NCBI RefSeq assembly: GCF_000377765.1
Contig: NZ_KB898670.1
Coordinates: forward strand, 1 to 64,000
Direction: 5' to 3'
From: Gracilibacillus lacisalsi DSM 19029
GTDB taxonomy: Bacteria; Bacillota; Bacilli; Bacillales; Amphibacillaceae
DNA length: 64,000 nt
A program made the position numbers and the translations under genes. Positions 8,190 through 16,792 of the stretch are shown piece after piece; position 1 is the stretch's first letter, and every line of letters starts with the position of its first letter. The notes below the pieces were generated by a model. The model was given only the letters and a program-made list of their open reading frames with translations. It ran no database searches and had not been told where the DNA came from.

Positions 8190-11100
8190 GCCAATCAACC
8201 TCCTCTAGTTTGCGAATGACGACATGTAAGTCACGTTGATTTCCTGTCGGTCCATAATAGTTAAAGCCGTAGCTAAGCTGTCCGTATCCGCCAATCATAT
8301 GGGTAGGTTTCATATGAATTTTGGTTGGACTATTATGAGTACCTCCGCGATTTTTCGTTAAGTTGGTTCCAGGTACGTGAATATGACGGTCCTGTGCATG
8401 ATGCATAAATGCCATCGTCCTCGGAATCCGGTGTGACACAACTGCTCTGGCAACGACCACACCATTACGGTTAAAGCATTCGATCCAGTCATTATCTTCA
8501 ATACCAGCCTCACTTGCATCATCTTTGTTAAGCCAAATAGTTGGACCGCCTCTGAATAAGGTCAGCATTGGCTGTGCATCATAATACATACTGTGAATCG
8601 ACCATTTGTTGTGTGGAGTCAAGTAATTTAAGGTTATTTCTTTCCCTTCCACTGGCGGGCGATCCTTCTTAAACGGTGTATGGTGAAGCATTGGTTTATA
8701 CGTCGCCATTTCTTCTCCAAATTCTTTCATCATTTCGTGATCTACAAAGTATGACTGTCTTCCGGTTATCGTACGGAACGGAATTAATTTTTCGATATTG
8801 GTAGTAAAAGGGGAGTACCTTCTGCCACCTTTTTCTGAGCCACTAAATGCCGGGGACGTAATGACTGTTTTGGGCTGAGCATTAATTTGCTCAAAGGTAA
8901 ACAGTTCTTCCTCACGTTCTTCCGCTAAATCTTTCAGCTCTAAGTTTGTTTGTTTCTCTAATGCTTCCCACGCTTTCACGGCTACTTTACCGTTTGTCGT
9001 TGATGAAAGCCGTAATATTGCTTCACATGCACCGCGAGCATCGGTGATATTGGGTAAGCCTTTTGATATACCTTCCTCTTCTACTTGACCAATCGCATGC
9101 TTCGTTTGTTCATATTCCTTTTCCATGGACCAGTTGATTCCTTTACCACCGTAAGGATTTTTTGCAATATTATCTCCCAGTGAAGTGAACTTTTTATATA
9201 GTTGTTTATAATCACGTTCTACGACATGAACATTTGGCATAGTTTTACCTGGAATTGGTTCACATTCACCTTTTGACCAGTCTTTGATTTCACCTAATGG
9301 TTGTGCAATTTCTTGTGGTGTATCATGTTGTAATGGGCTTGTGACAATTTCCTTAAATGCTTCAAAATCTACTTCTTCTGCTAAATCAGAGATCCCTTTT
9401 GCTAATGCTTTGAAAATATCCCAATCCGATTTTGCTTCCCATGGTGACGAAATTGCTGGATTGAACGGGTGTACAAACGGGTGCATATCGGTACTGGATA
9501 AATCGTGTTTCTCATACCATGTTGCTGCTGGCAAAATCACATCGGAATAAAGACCGGTTCCTGCCATACGGAAATCTAAGTCAACCAGTAAATCTAACTT
9601 TCCTTCTGGTGCTTGATCACGCCACTTTATTTCTGATGGGCGTAGGCAGTCTTGATCATCATTTAATAATCCATGATCTGCACCTAGTAAATGCTTTAAG
9701 AAATATTCATGACCTTTTCCCGAGCTAGAAATTAAATTGGCTCTCCAGACAAAAAGGGTTCTTGGATAGTTGACCGGATTGTCCGGGTCTTCTATGGAAA
9801 ATTCTAGTTTTTTCTCTTTTAATTGATCGGCCACATATTTACCGATTTCTTCTTGTGTTTGGTTACCAGCTTTCACCGAATCTTCGTATACTTTCGTACT
9901 GTTTTGCTTAAATGTTGGATAAGATGGTAACCAACCTAGCCTTGCTGCTAACACATTATAATCTGCTGGATGTTCGTATCTTGCCTCGTCAACCGTTTTG
10001 GCTGTTAACTCATTGATCGATGTTTCTTCATAGCGCCATTGATCCGTTGCAAAATAGAAAAAGGATGTTCCATTTTGTAGTTTCGGTGGTGCCTGCCAAT
10101 CTTTTGCGGTGGCTATCGTGTTCCATCCTTCGGCAGGACGTAACTTCTCCTGACCGACGTAATGTGCCCAGCCCCCGCCGTTTACACCTTGAGCACCAAC
10201 CATGATCACCAGATTGACTACCGCTCTGTAAATCGCATCGGAATGGAACCAGTGGTTAATGCCTGCTCCGACAATGATCATCGAGCGGCCATTGGTATCA
10301 ATCGCATTTTGCGCAAACTCACGAGCAATTTTGGTTACTAGATTTCGATCGACACCAGTAATTTTCTCTTGCCATGCCGGTGTGAAAGCTTCGATCTCAT
10401 CATAGGATGAAGCAACTTCACCGCCAATGCCACGGTCAATACCATAATTAGCGAGCATTAAATCATAAACCGTTGTAACATACTCGATTTTCCCATTGAT
10501 TGCTACTTGTTTCACCGGAATGTTACGCTTCATCGTTGATCTTGTATTAGCATCGAAATAAGCAATTTCTACTGTTTTGATCGTATCCTCGATTCCTAAA
10601 AAGCCAAGAACTGGTTCGATTTTTTCCCCATTCCGTTCATCAATTAGTTTGAGGTTCCATTTGCCCTCTTTATCCCAGCGACTACCCATCGTTCCTTGCG
10701 GCAAAGCGAAATCTTCTGTTAAAGCATTGTACATTAACGGCTTCCATTCACTATTGGTCGTTTCTAGTGCTAAATCCTTCGCATGTAGAAAACGGTCGGC
10801 AATATAAGTATCTCCTTTTTGCTTTAATTTTACGGTAAAAGGAAAATCAGTATATTGTTTAGCATAGTCTTCAAAATATGGCGTGCGATTTTTTTGATAA
10901 AACTCATTTAAAATCACGTGTCCCATCGCCATCGCAACAGCACCATCTGTACCTTGTTTCACCGACATCCAATCATCTGCGAATTTGGTCGATTCAGCAT
11001 AATCCGGACTAACGGACACTACTTTTGTTCCTTTATATCGTGCTTCCGCCAAAAAGTGTGCATCTGGTGTACGGGTTAGTGGTACATTTGAGCCCCAAGT

Positions 11101-11862
11101 CATAATATAACCGGCATTGTACCAATCTGAGCTTTCCGGTACATCTGTTTGATCTCCCCAAATTTGCGGGGATGCTGGTGGCAAGTCTGCATACCAATCG
11201 TAAAAACTAAGCATTGGTCCACCGAGCAGTGACATAAAGCGACTTCCTGCCGCATGACTAACCATGGACATCGCCGGAATTGGTGAAAAACCAATATTAC
11301 GATCTGATCCATATGTTACCGTTGTGTATAATACAGATGCCGCTACTAATTGAGTGACTTCTTGCCAATCGGAACGGACTAAACCACCTTTGCCTCGTGC
11401 ACTTTTATACATTCGTGCTTTTTCCGGGTCCTCCACAATACTCTTCCATGCATCTAACGGATTTTCATGTATCTTTAAAGCTTCACGCCATAACATTAAT
11501 AATTTTTTTCTGACATAAGGATATTTAACACGCAGCGGACTGTAAATATACCAAGAAAAGCTTGCTCCCCTTGGGCAGCCACGTGGTTCAAAGTCTGGCA
11601 TGTCTGGTCCTGTAGAAGGATAATCAATTGATTGCCCTTCCCATGTTACAATGCCATCTTTTACAAATATATTCCAGCTACAAGAGCCCGTACAATTGAC
11701 ACCATGTGTAGAGCGAATCACTTTGTCATGCTGCCATCTTCTGCGATAGACATTTTCCCAATCCCGATCACCTTCCTGTAATTGGCTATGATCGTTTGCA
11801 TATTTTTCTTTTGGTTTTAGATAATTCATACGTTGCCATAATGGAGATTTTTTGTTTGGCAT
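8179..11862 (-). CDS. narG: Respiratory nitrate reductase alpha subunit NarG
   Basis: 1227 residues, the molybdenum-bisMGD catalytic subunit that reduces nitrate to nitrite at the inner face of the membrane. The N-terminal cluster segment HGVNCTGSCSW (His53, Cys57, Cys61) is the FS0 [4Fe-4S] motif with the His ligand typical of NarG. There is no twin-Arg signal, as usual for Bacillus. The MPNKKSP start at 11862 has GGAGGG 6 bases upstream; a longer frame to 11928 would reach into the promoter. First gene of narGHJI-TPR, behind an FNR box. Confidence 0.96.
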   Translation of the reverse strand: MPNKKSPLWQRMNYLKPKEKYANDHSQLQEGDRDWENVYRRRWQHDKVIRSTHGVNCTGSCSWNIFVKDGIVTWEGQSIDYPSTGPDMPDFEPRGCPRGASFSWYIYSPLRVKYPYVRKKLLMLWREALKIHENPLDAWKSIVEDPEKARMYKSARGKGGLVRSDWQEVTQLVAASVLYTTVTYGSDRNIGFSPIPAMSMVSHAAGSRFMSLLGGPMLSFYDWYADLPPASPQIWGDQTDVPESSDWYNAGYIMTWGSNVPLTRTPDAHFLAEARYKGTKVVSVSPDYAESTKFADDWMSVKQGTDGAVAMAMGHVILNEFYQKNRTPYFEDYAKQYTDFPFTVKLKQKGDTYIADRFLHAKDLALETTNSEWKPLMYNALTEDFALPQGTMGSRWDKEGKWNLKLIDERNGEKIEPVLGFLGIEDTIKTVEIAYFDANTRSTMKRNIPVKQVAINGKIEYVTTVYDLMLANYGIDRGIGGEVASSYDEIEAFTPAWQEKITGVDRNLVTKIAREFAQNAIDTNGRSMIIVGAGINHWFHSDAIYRAVVNLVIMVGAQGVNGGGWAHYVGQEKLRPAEGWNTIATAKDWQAPPKLQNGTSFFYFATDQWRYEETSINELTAKTVDEARYEHPADYNVLAARLGWLPSYPTFKQNSTKVYEDSVKAGNQTQEEIGKYVADQLKEKKLEFSIEDPDNPVNYPRTLFVWRANLISSSGKGHEYFLKHLLGADHGLLNDDQDCLRPSEIKWRDQAPEGKLDLLVDLDFRMAGTGLYSDVILPAATWYEKHDLSSTDMHPFVHPFNPAISSPWEAKSDWDIFKALAKGISDLAEEVDFEAFKEIVTSPLQHDTPQEIAQPLGEIKDWSKGECEPIPGKTMPNVHVVERDYKQLYKKFTSLGDNIAKNPYGGKGINWSMEKEYEQTKHAIGQVEEEGISKGLPNITDARGACEAILRLSSTTNGKVAVKAWEALEKQTNLELKDLAEEREEELFTFEQINAQPKTVITSPAFSGSEKGGRRYSPFTTNIEKLIPFRTITGRQSYFVDHEMMKEFGEEMATYKPMLHHTPFKKDRPPVEGKEITLNYLTPHNKWSIHSMYYDAQPMLTLFRGGPTIWLNKDDASEAGIEDNDWIECFNRNGVVVARAVVSHRIPRTMAFMHHAQDRHIHVPGTNLTKNRGGTHNSPTKIHMKPTHMIGGYGQLSYGFNYYGPTGNQRDLHVVIRKLEEVDWLED

Positions 11863-11928
11863 CTTGATCCCTCCGTGTTCCCAATTTCTATTGCTTATGT
11901 TCATTAAATCACGAACACACCAATACAA

Positions 11929-11948
11929 GGTGTGAACAACATCACACC
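11929..11948 (-). promoter_or_regulatory. FNR box of the nar operon
   Basis: Perfect palindrome with 7-bp arms: GGTGTGA-ACAACA-TCACACC, whose core TGTGA-N6-TCACA (11931-11946) is the Bacillus FNR consensus. The centre is about 33 bases before a TTTAAT -10-like element (11908-11903, minus strand), which puts it near -42, the class II activator position. Anaerobic activation of nar by FNR is established in B. subtilis. Rex sites have a related palindrome, so a Rex contribution cannot be excluded. Confidence 0.83.
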
Positions 11949-11953
11949 AGACC

Positions 11954-11969
11954 GTGACGATTTTGTGAC
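11954..11969. promoter_or_regulatory. GTGAC direct repeat upstream of the FNR box
   Basis: GTGAC occurs at 11954-11958 and 11965-11969, one helical turn (11 bases) apart, just upstream of the nar FNR box. Direct repeats with this phase often bind dimeric response regulators. No regulator can be named. Confidence 0.3.
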
Positions 11970-12124
11970 AAACACCGAGATATCAAGGTTTGATGAATAT
12001 TTATATATTTTGATTGAAAATGTTTCAAAAGTTTATGCAGTTGAAGTAAATATGTAAAGGTGGGATTCTTACTTTGCTATCTTAATGATTCGTTTTACGA
12101 GCAAAACTTCTAAATGAAACTGTA

Positions 12125-12160
12125 AGATTTCCCGGTAATAATTCATTTACCGGGAAATCT
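12125..12160. repeat. Perfect 14-bp hairpin
   Basis: The 14-base arm starting AGATTTCCCGG (12125-12138) is followed by an 8-base loop and its exact complement (12147-12160). It lies in the 700-base spacer between the narG start and the next gene. Neither strand has a T tract right after it, so a terminator is doubtful. It could be a small mobile palindrome or an RNA-processing element. Confidence 0.6.
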
Positions 12161-12266
12161 AACAATTTAAATGTGAGGTTTTCCGTGTAAAAAGTTAGTT
12201 TATGATAGTTCGATGTAAGCTTTACTTTACCTCTTTTAAAGAGATAACTTTTTTATGATGCAGCTG

Positions 12267-12350
12267 TTTATTGCGAAATCACTCTTGTTTATTGCGAAAC
12301 ACCGCTTCTTTATTGCGAAATCGCTCTCGTTTATTGAGAAACTCTGCTTC
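12267..12350. repeat. 21-bp tandem repeat array, four copies
   Basis: Four head-to-tail 21-base units begin at 12267, 12288, 12309 and 12330. Each opens with TTTATTGCGAAA (fourth copy: TTTATTGAGAAA). Units 1 and 3 share one kind of tail (ATCxCTCTxG) and units 2 and 4 another (ACxCxGCTTC), so the higher-order period is 42. No gene covers the array. Confidence 0.85.
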
Positions 12351-12436
12351 TTTGCAATATAGAACAAATTCGACTAGATATTTCGCTTACTTAGGCAACT
12401 CTGTTTAACTTTCTTACGGAAACAACTCCATTAGAA

Positions 12437-12463
12437 AATCCTACAGCAACAAACTGTAGGATT
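12437..12463 (-). terminator. Hairpin downstream of the PEP-synthase-like gene, possible terminator
   Basis: AATCCTACAG (12437-12446) pairs perfectly with CTGTAGGATT (12454-12463) over a 7-base loop. On the minus strand it is followed by a short TTTT. It lies about 110 bases after the stop of the upstream gene, so it may be that gene's terminator. Confidence 0.45.
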
Positions 12464-12575
12464 AACATTACGAGTTATTCAGCACTTTTCCAAATCAGAA
12501 AAAAGCATTTTATAATTTTACTGGAGTTGTCCAATTTCAGTAATACAATTCCAGTCCTTATATTATAGCGTAATA

Positions 12576-15122
12576 CTATCTACACAATAACTTCTGCTTC
12601 ACAATGTCTGATAGTAGTTCCATCCCGGTTACTTTACTAACATGGATCACTTCTTCTGGAATTGTCGGTGTTTCTCCCCAATTCGTTAAGATATTTTCCT
12701 GGCTCGTCACATAAGAAGGTTCAAATCGAACCCCTTCTTCTCCATCAAAAATGGCGGCATAAAAAATATCTGATTCAACAATATCTTGAAAGAAGTGACT
12801 GCCATAGGATAATTCCGGCATAAAACCTTTTTCTTGCGAGGAGACCTCACAGATAGCAGACACATGTTGAATTTCTGAAAAGTGAACCGGAACACCTAGA
12901 GATGGTGTGGACGTCCCCCATCGTCCAGGACCAACCAGAAAAACACGTTCATTTTTGAGATCTCTTGTTATTTTACCTATGGTGCGTGCCACGCTGTATT
13001 TATCTTGTTCACTTAAATCGAGGTAACCATCCATATCTACATAAATACAATAATCGATTGGAATACGTACATTACCTCCCATAAAGTTACCCTCTGTTTG
13101 TATAAAACAGGCTTCATCTGGTTTTGTTTCTGGTATCTCTACTGATTGCCCCAATCCTTTGGTTTGCAATGGTCGACATTGGACAATGTTAATCTTAAAG
13201 TCATCTTTACCACGGAAATTAGCAGTAAACTCTACATCAACAGGATAATCATAAACACGTGCTATTTCTGCTAAAATTTCTCTCATCACTTCTGGAAATG
13301 TAGAATTTTTTAATAAGTTTTTAAAATCGAGAATATATGGTGTCGGCATATTCTTATACCCTAAATCCTTCAAACGAAAAGCTGTTTCGGTATCAATCGA
13401 GGCGAACAAATTACGCTCAACATCCCAAACATTGGCTATTGCCTCATCAACCTTCACACTAGTCAATTGATTTCTCGACATTGATAAAACGTCGACTCCA
13501 TGCTGCGAAAATTTCTTTAAATCATCCATATGCATTAACGGCTTCCTTGTCGGCTGATCTAATGTAACAATCTTGGCATAGTCATCAACGGTTCGGTCCA
13601 CTGCTCTAGTACCTAGCCCGAACACTAAACGAATCATACCTGCATCCATATCAACGCTTTTGTCCCATACATACAGATTGGAAGAGTTACCAACTCCAGC
13701 AACATGCGGGAAGAAGTTATCTTCATAGTGATCACCAGATACTCGCTGAATCAAAATTGCCATTTGTTCATCTTTTTCAAATAACCCACGATTCATTCGA
13801 TATTCCAGTGCATCTTCATTCATTGTACTGGCGTATACAGTACGGATCGCATCTTCTAATGCCTTATAACGCTCTTCCGGTGTGCCCTGATTCACACAAA
13901 AGACGCTATCGTATTTCCCGGCAAATGCATTTCCGAAATTATCTTCCAACAACGAACTGGAACGAATAATAATCGGAGATTGACCGAAATATTCGAGTAC
14001 TTGGACGAATTGTTCCTTAATGTTGGCAGGGAATTCTCCATTTAGTAATTTCTCTCGTAGTTCCCTTGCATACGTATAATAGCCTTCTTTTGTTTTCTGT
14101 TTAACACGCAATTTCCATCCGCCATTTTGCACTATATAGGTATAGAAAATATCAGATCCAATATAAAAAGAATCATGTGCTTCCATATATTTTGCAAAAC
14201 GATTCTTTTTGTCTTCTTTTAATATTTTTCTAGCTAACAGCATCCCGACACTTTTTCCACCGATAAATCCTGTACCAACTTCCCTGGAAGCAATCGTCAG
14301 AATGTCTTGTAATGTAAAGTATTGATCACATAAATCAAACATTCTCGACTTTTCACCAATTAACAGAGTCATCAATAATCTTTTTGTTTTTTCTTGCGTC
14401 ACCTGATCTTTTTGTAAATCGTCATGTGCTCTTGAAAAAATAACATCCCAATAATCCATTCGTTCTTCTACACGATTGATATTAGAAAATAAAGCAGATG
14501 CCTCTGCACTTGCTGTAATACTTTTCACCCGCTCATCTTCAATTAAATGAGGGAAAAACATTGTAGGAGAGTAGCGTTGCCATACTTTTAACGGATGAAT
14601 ATAGTGTTTGCCATCCACTTCATACAAATCTAACAAAACTTGTGTAGTTTCACGTATTCGGGCGATTGTTGCATACGTATGAACATTCCGGTTAATCGCA
14701 AAATATGCTACTGTATCTAATTCATATAAATAAGGACAGCACACTTTAAAAAAGTTGCCGATCATTAAATCCGAACACCAACTTGATAATAAATCCGTCA
14801 AACTATCGAATACATAAAACGTTTTAAATCCTTCATTTTCAATTAACCGATGAATTTCGGTAGCAAAGCTTTCAAATCCTTTTTTAGCATCCACATTGTA
14901 CTGTTGAACTTCTTCTCTTTCAACCAATGGTTCATGTTTACCGAAGCGTACATAGATAACTTTTCGACCATCTCGTAAAGCTTTGTCAACATACGGAGTA
15001 ATAATATCTTTATAGGCATGAATGTTATCCACTTGCCATACTACATTATCTCCTAGTCTCAGCGAGTCAATCGTCTTATCAAACCCAGGAATTCCGGTGG
15101 ATATTTTTAATTCCATTTCCAT
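12576..15122 (-). CDS. PEP/pyruvate-binding (PPDK N-terminal-like) protein with a KaiC/RecA-like N-terminal domain
   Basis: 848 residues. Roughly the first 220 look like a KaiC/RecA core (STGIPGFDKTIDSLRLGDNVV), but the Walker A Gly-Lys-Ser/Thr is missing, so that part probably does not hydrolyse ATP. From about 280 to 640 follows an ATP-grasp region like that of PEP synthase and pyruvate phosphate dikinase (GGKSVGMLLARKIL; PIIIRSSSLLEDNFGNAFAG; AILIQRVSG). The phosphohistidine swivel domain and the PEP/pyruvate barrel of true dikinases are absent; the last ~200 residues are of unknown type. It may phosphorylate or bind another protein. ATG at 15122 follows GGTGATC. Single gene. Confidence 0.7.
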   Translation of the reverse strand: MEMELKISTGIPGFDKTIDSLRLGDNVVWQVDNIHAYKDIITPYVDKALRDGRKVIYVRFGKHEPLVEREEVQQYNVDAKKGFESFATEIHRLIENEGFKTFYVFDSLTDLLSSWCSDLMIGNFFKVCCPYLYELDTVAYFAINRNVHTYATIARIRETTQVLLDLYEVDGKHYIHPLKVWQRYSPTMFFPHLIEDERVKSITASAEASALFSNINRVEERMDYWDVIFSRAHDDLQKDQVTQEKTKRLLMTLLIGEKSRMFDLCDQYFTLQDILTIASREVGTGFIGGKSVGMLLARKILKEDKKNRFAKYMEAHDSFYIGSDIFYTYIVQNGGWKLRVKQKTKEGYYTYARELREKLLNGEFPANIKEQFVQVLEYFGQSPIIIRSSSLLEDNFGNAFAGKYDSVFCVNQGTPEERYKALEDAIRTVYASTMNEDALEYRMNRGLFEKDEQMAILIQRVSGDHYEDNFFPHVAGVGNSSNLYVWDKSVDMDAGMIRLVFGLGTRAVDRTVDDYAKIVTLDQPTRKPLMHMDDLKKFSQHGVDVLSMSRNQLTSVKVDEAIANVWDVERNLFASIDTETAFRLKDLGYKNMPTPYILDFKNLLKNSTFPEVMREILAEIARVYDYPVDVEFTANFRGKDDFKINIVQCRPLQTKGLGQSVEIPETKPDEACFIQTEGNFMGGNVRIPIDYCIYVDMDGYLDLSEQDKYSVARTIGKITRDLKNERVFLVGPGRWGTSTPSLGVPVHFSEIQHVSAICEVSSQEKGFMPELSYGSHFFQDIVESDIFYAAIFDGEEGVRFEPSYVTSQENILTNWGETPTIPEEVIHVSKVTGMELLSDIVKQKLLCR

Positions 15123-15161
15123 CTTGATCACCAACCACTTCTATAAATACCTTATATTCTA

Positions 15162-15170
15162 ATTATAACA
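15162..15170 (-). promoter_or_regulatory. Extended -10 promoter element
   Basis: Reading on the minus strand, TGTTATAAT fits the extended -10 (TGnTATAAT) exactly, about 40 bases before the ATG of the PEP-synthase-like gene. No clear -35, as allowed for extended -10 promoters. Confidence 0.5.
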
Positions 15171-15487
15171 TCATATCATCATAATCCTATATCGATTAGG
15201 CATCAATACATTCCAATAAGTTGATAAGTAATAAAGTGTGTGTGTATTCGTTTGATGAAGTATGGATTTAGTTGTCAGCGATTAGAAACGGTCTAATTGA
15301 CACGAAATGATAGTAAAATAGGCGTTCTTAATGGTTAAGAGACCGCTATACAACACGAGCTACTTGAAATAAGGTGCTTTAGTAGGTTAGAAGAATATGA
15401 ATTGTTTTAGTGACCATTTTGAAATATATCAATCACATAACCATCGCTTCGGCTGCCCACTTCCCTTTCCTTTGAACATATACTCTT
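15171..15487. other. Spacer between two minus-strand genes
   Basis: About 320 bases with no credible gene. It holds upstream promoter DNA of the PEP-synthase-like gene and, at 15412-15470, a truncated copy of the dispersed repeat described separately. No terminator for the upstream SBP gene was recognised, so the repeat stem may serve. Confidence 0.5.
15412..15470 (-). repeat. Truncated copy of a dispersed structured repeat (right end)
   Basis: On the minus strand it reads GGAAAGGGAAGTGGGCAGCC, then GAAGCGATGG, and ends TATTTCAAAATGG. The same order of blocks ends the repeats at 32780-32910 and 50311-50441 (AAAGGGAAG, GGACAGCC or GGGCAGCC, then TTTCAAAAT). Only the right half-arm is present, so the copy is 5'-truncated. 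Confidence 0.65.
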
Positions 15488-16792
15488 TTATTCCCATTTG
15501 GCCTCTTCCTGTGTCTTTGAGTTTAGTAATTTCTGTAATGCTCTCTGATCATATTTGATTCTTTCCTTTATTTCCTCATTTATATTTTCGATTGCTTCAC
15601 TTGTAATAGCCTTTCCACCATGGAAATCTTTCATCGCTACATCCCAAATAAATTTGATGTTTTGATCTAAAGATTGAGGTGTACCTGGGACTTCTTTGTT
15701 CAAGGCAATCCAGTAAAGTTGTTTTAAGTCGGGATTAATGAAATATGGATCATTTTCTACATGTTCATACATATATAGCATGTCATCAGCCATCTTTTTG
15801 GCAAATTCCCATGCCAAGTCCTTATGTTGGCTTTTTTCAGAGATGGCAATAGACATACTTGCCTGTTTGTCCACACCTGCTAATCCAAATGGTAAAGTCG
15901 TGATTCCCCATTTTCCATTTTGCTCTGGAACCCACTCCTGTAAATGACTTGCAACATAACTGGCCATTTGAAACATCACCAATTCATCATTTTGAAATGC
16001 TTCTCTTCCTCTTTCATCCCAAATATTAACATAAGGACTAAGATCTTTTTCGACTACCGCTGTTGCGATATTAAAAGTAGTAACAAAAGGCTCATTTCCC
16101 CCTAAATACTCAAATTCTTCATCCAGAAAATAATTGGTTCTTAAAACCATCTCCAATAACATGTGCTCTGAATCTAAAATATAGTGGCCATTTTCTTTGA
16201 GGTCTTGAGCCATTTCCAGCCAATTTTCATCTTCATTTATATAACTGGACAATTCTAGTGGGTCACTAGGATAGCCATATTCACTTAAAATATCAGCACG
16301 ATAGTAAGTAACATAAGGGAAAAACAATAACGGGATGGCAAACATTTCGGTTCCATCTTCACTTTTATAATGATTTAACAAGCTTTCTGGTCTTCGCTCA
16401 AAAAAACTTTCCTCATAATATCTTTTTTCGTATAAATTTTCAAAACCGCTTATACCAGTAAATTCACCTAAAACATAATCAGGTAAAATATATAGATCAG
16501 GTGTTTTTCCAGCTAACATTCCTTGACGATACTCTTTAATTAGATTATGTTCATCAATCTCTTTTATATTGACATCAACATCTGGATGCATGTCTAAAAA
16601 CTCTGGTAATGAATCTTCAAAGACGTTACGATGTGTCCAAATGACCAATTCGTTCGCTTGTACAGACTCCTCTTCTACCTCAACCAAGTCACTACTTAGA
16701 GAAGATTCCTGAAAGGGCTTAAAACTTGAAGAATGACAACCTACTAAGAACAGTATACTTATTGCCGCTATCCATATTCTGAATGGTTTCAA
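15488..16792 (-). CDS. Extracellular substrate-binding lipoprotein paired with a diguanylate cyclase
   Basis: 434 residues with a lipoprotein signal (ISILFLVGC, Cys19) and the fold pattern of ABC sugar-binding proteins, family 1 (NELVIWTHRN, TPDLYILPDY, YYRADILSEYGYP, GGNEPFV-type core). There are no ABC permease genes beside it. Instead it overlaps the upstream diguanylate cyclase by four bases (TTGA: TTG start inside the TGA stop), with GGGGAGG 6-7 bases before. It probably senses a sugar or peptide outside the cell and passes the signal to the cyclase. Transport with distant permeases is the alternative. Confidence 0.8.
   Translation of the reverse strand: MKPFRIWIAAISILFLVGCHSSSFKPFQESSLSSDLVEVEEESVQANELVIWTHRNVFEDSLPEFLDMHPDVDVNIKEIDEHNLIKEYRQGMLAGKTPDLYILPDYVLGEFTGISGFENLYEKRYYEESFFERRPESLLNHYKSEDGTEMFAIPLLFFPYVTYYRADILSEYGYPSDPLELSSYINEDENWLEMAQDLKENGHYILDSEHMLLEMVLRTNYFLDEEFEYLGGNEPFVTTFNIATAVVEKDLSPYVNIWDERGREAFQNDELVMFQMASYVASHLQEWVPEQNGKWGITTLPFGLAGVDKQASMSIAISEKSQHKDLAWEFAKKMADDMLYMYEHVENDPYFINPDLKQLYWIALNKEVPGTPQSLDQNIKFIWDVAMKDFHGGKAITSEAIENINEEIKERIKYDQRALQKLLNSKTQEEAKWE

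Noticed and set aside
9284-9728. Overlapping plus-strand frames inside narG
   Set aside because: Shadows of the narG codon pattern on the opposite strand; no start signals.
12267-12350. CRISPR array
   Set aside because: The units are directly adjacent with no spacers and no cas genes nearby; a plain tandem repeat.
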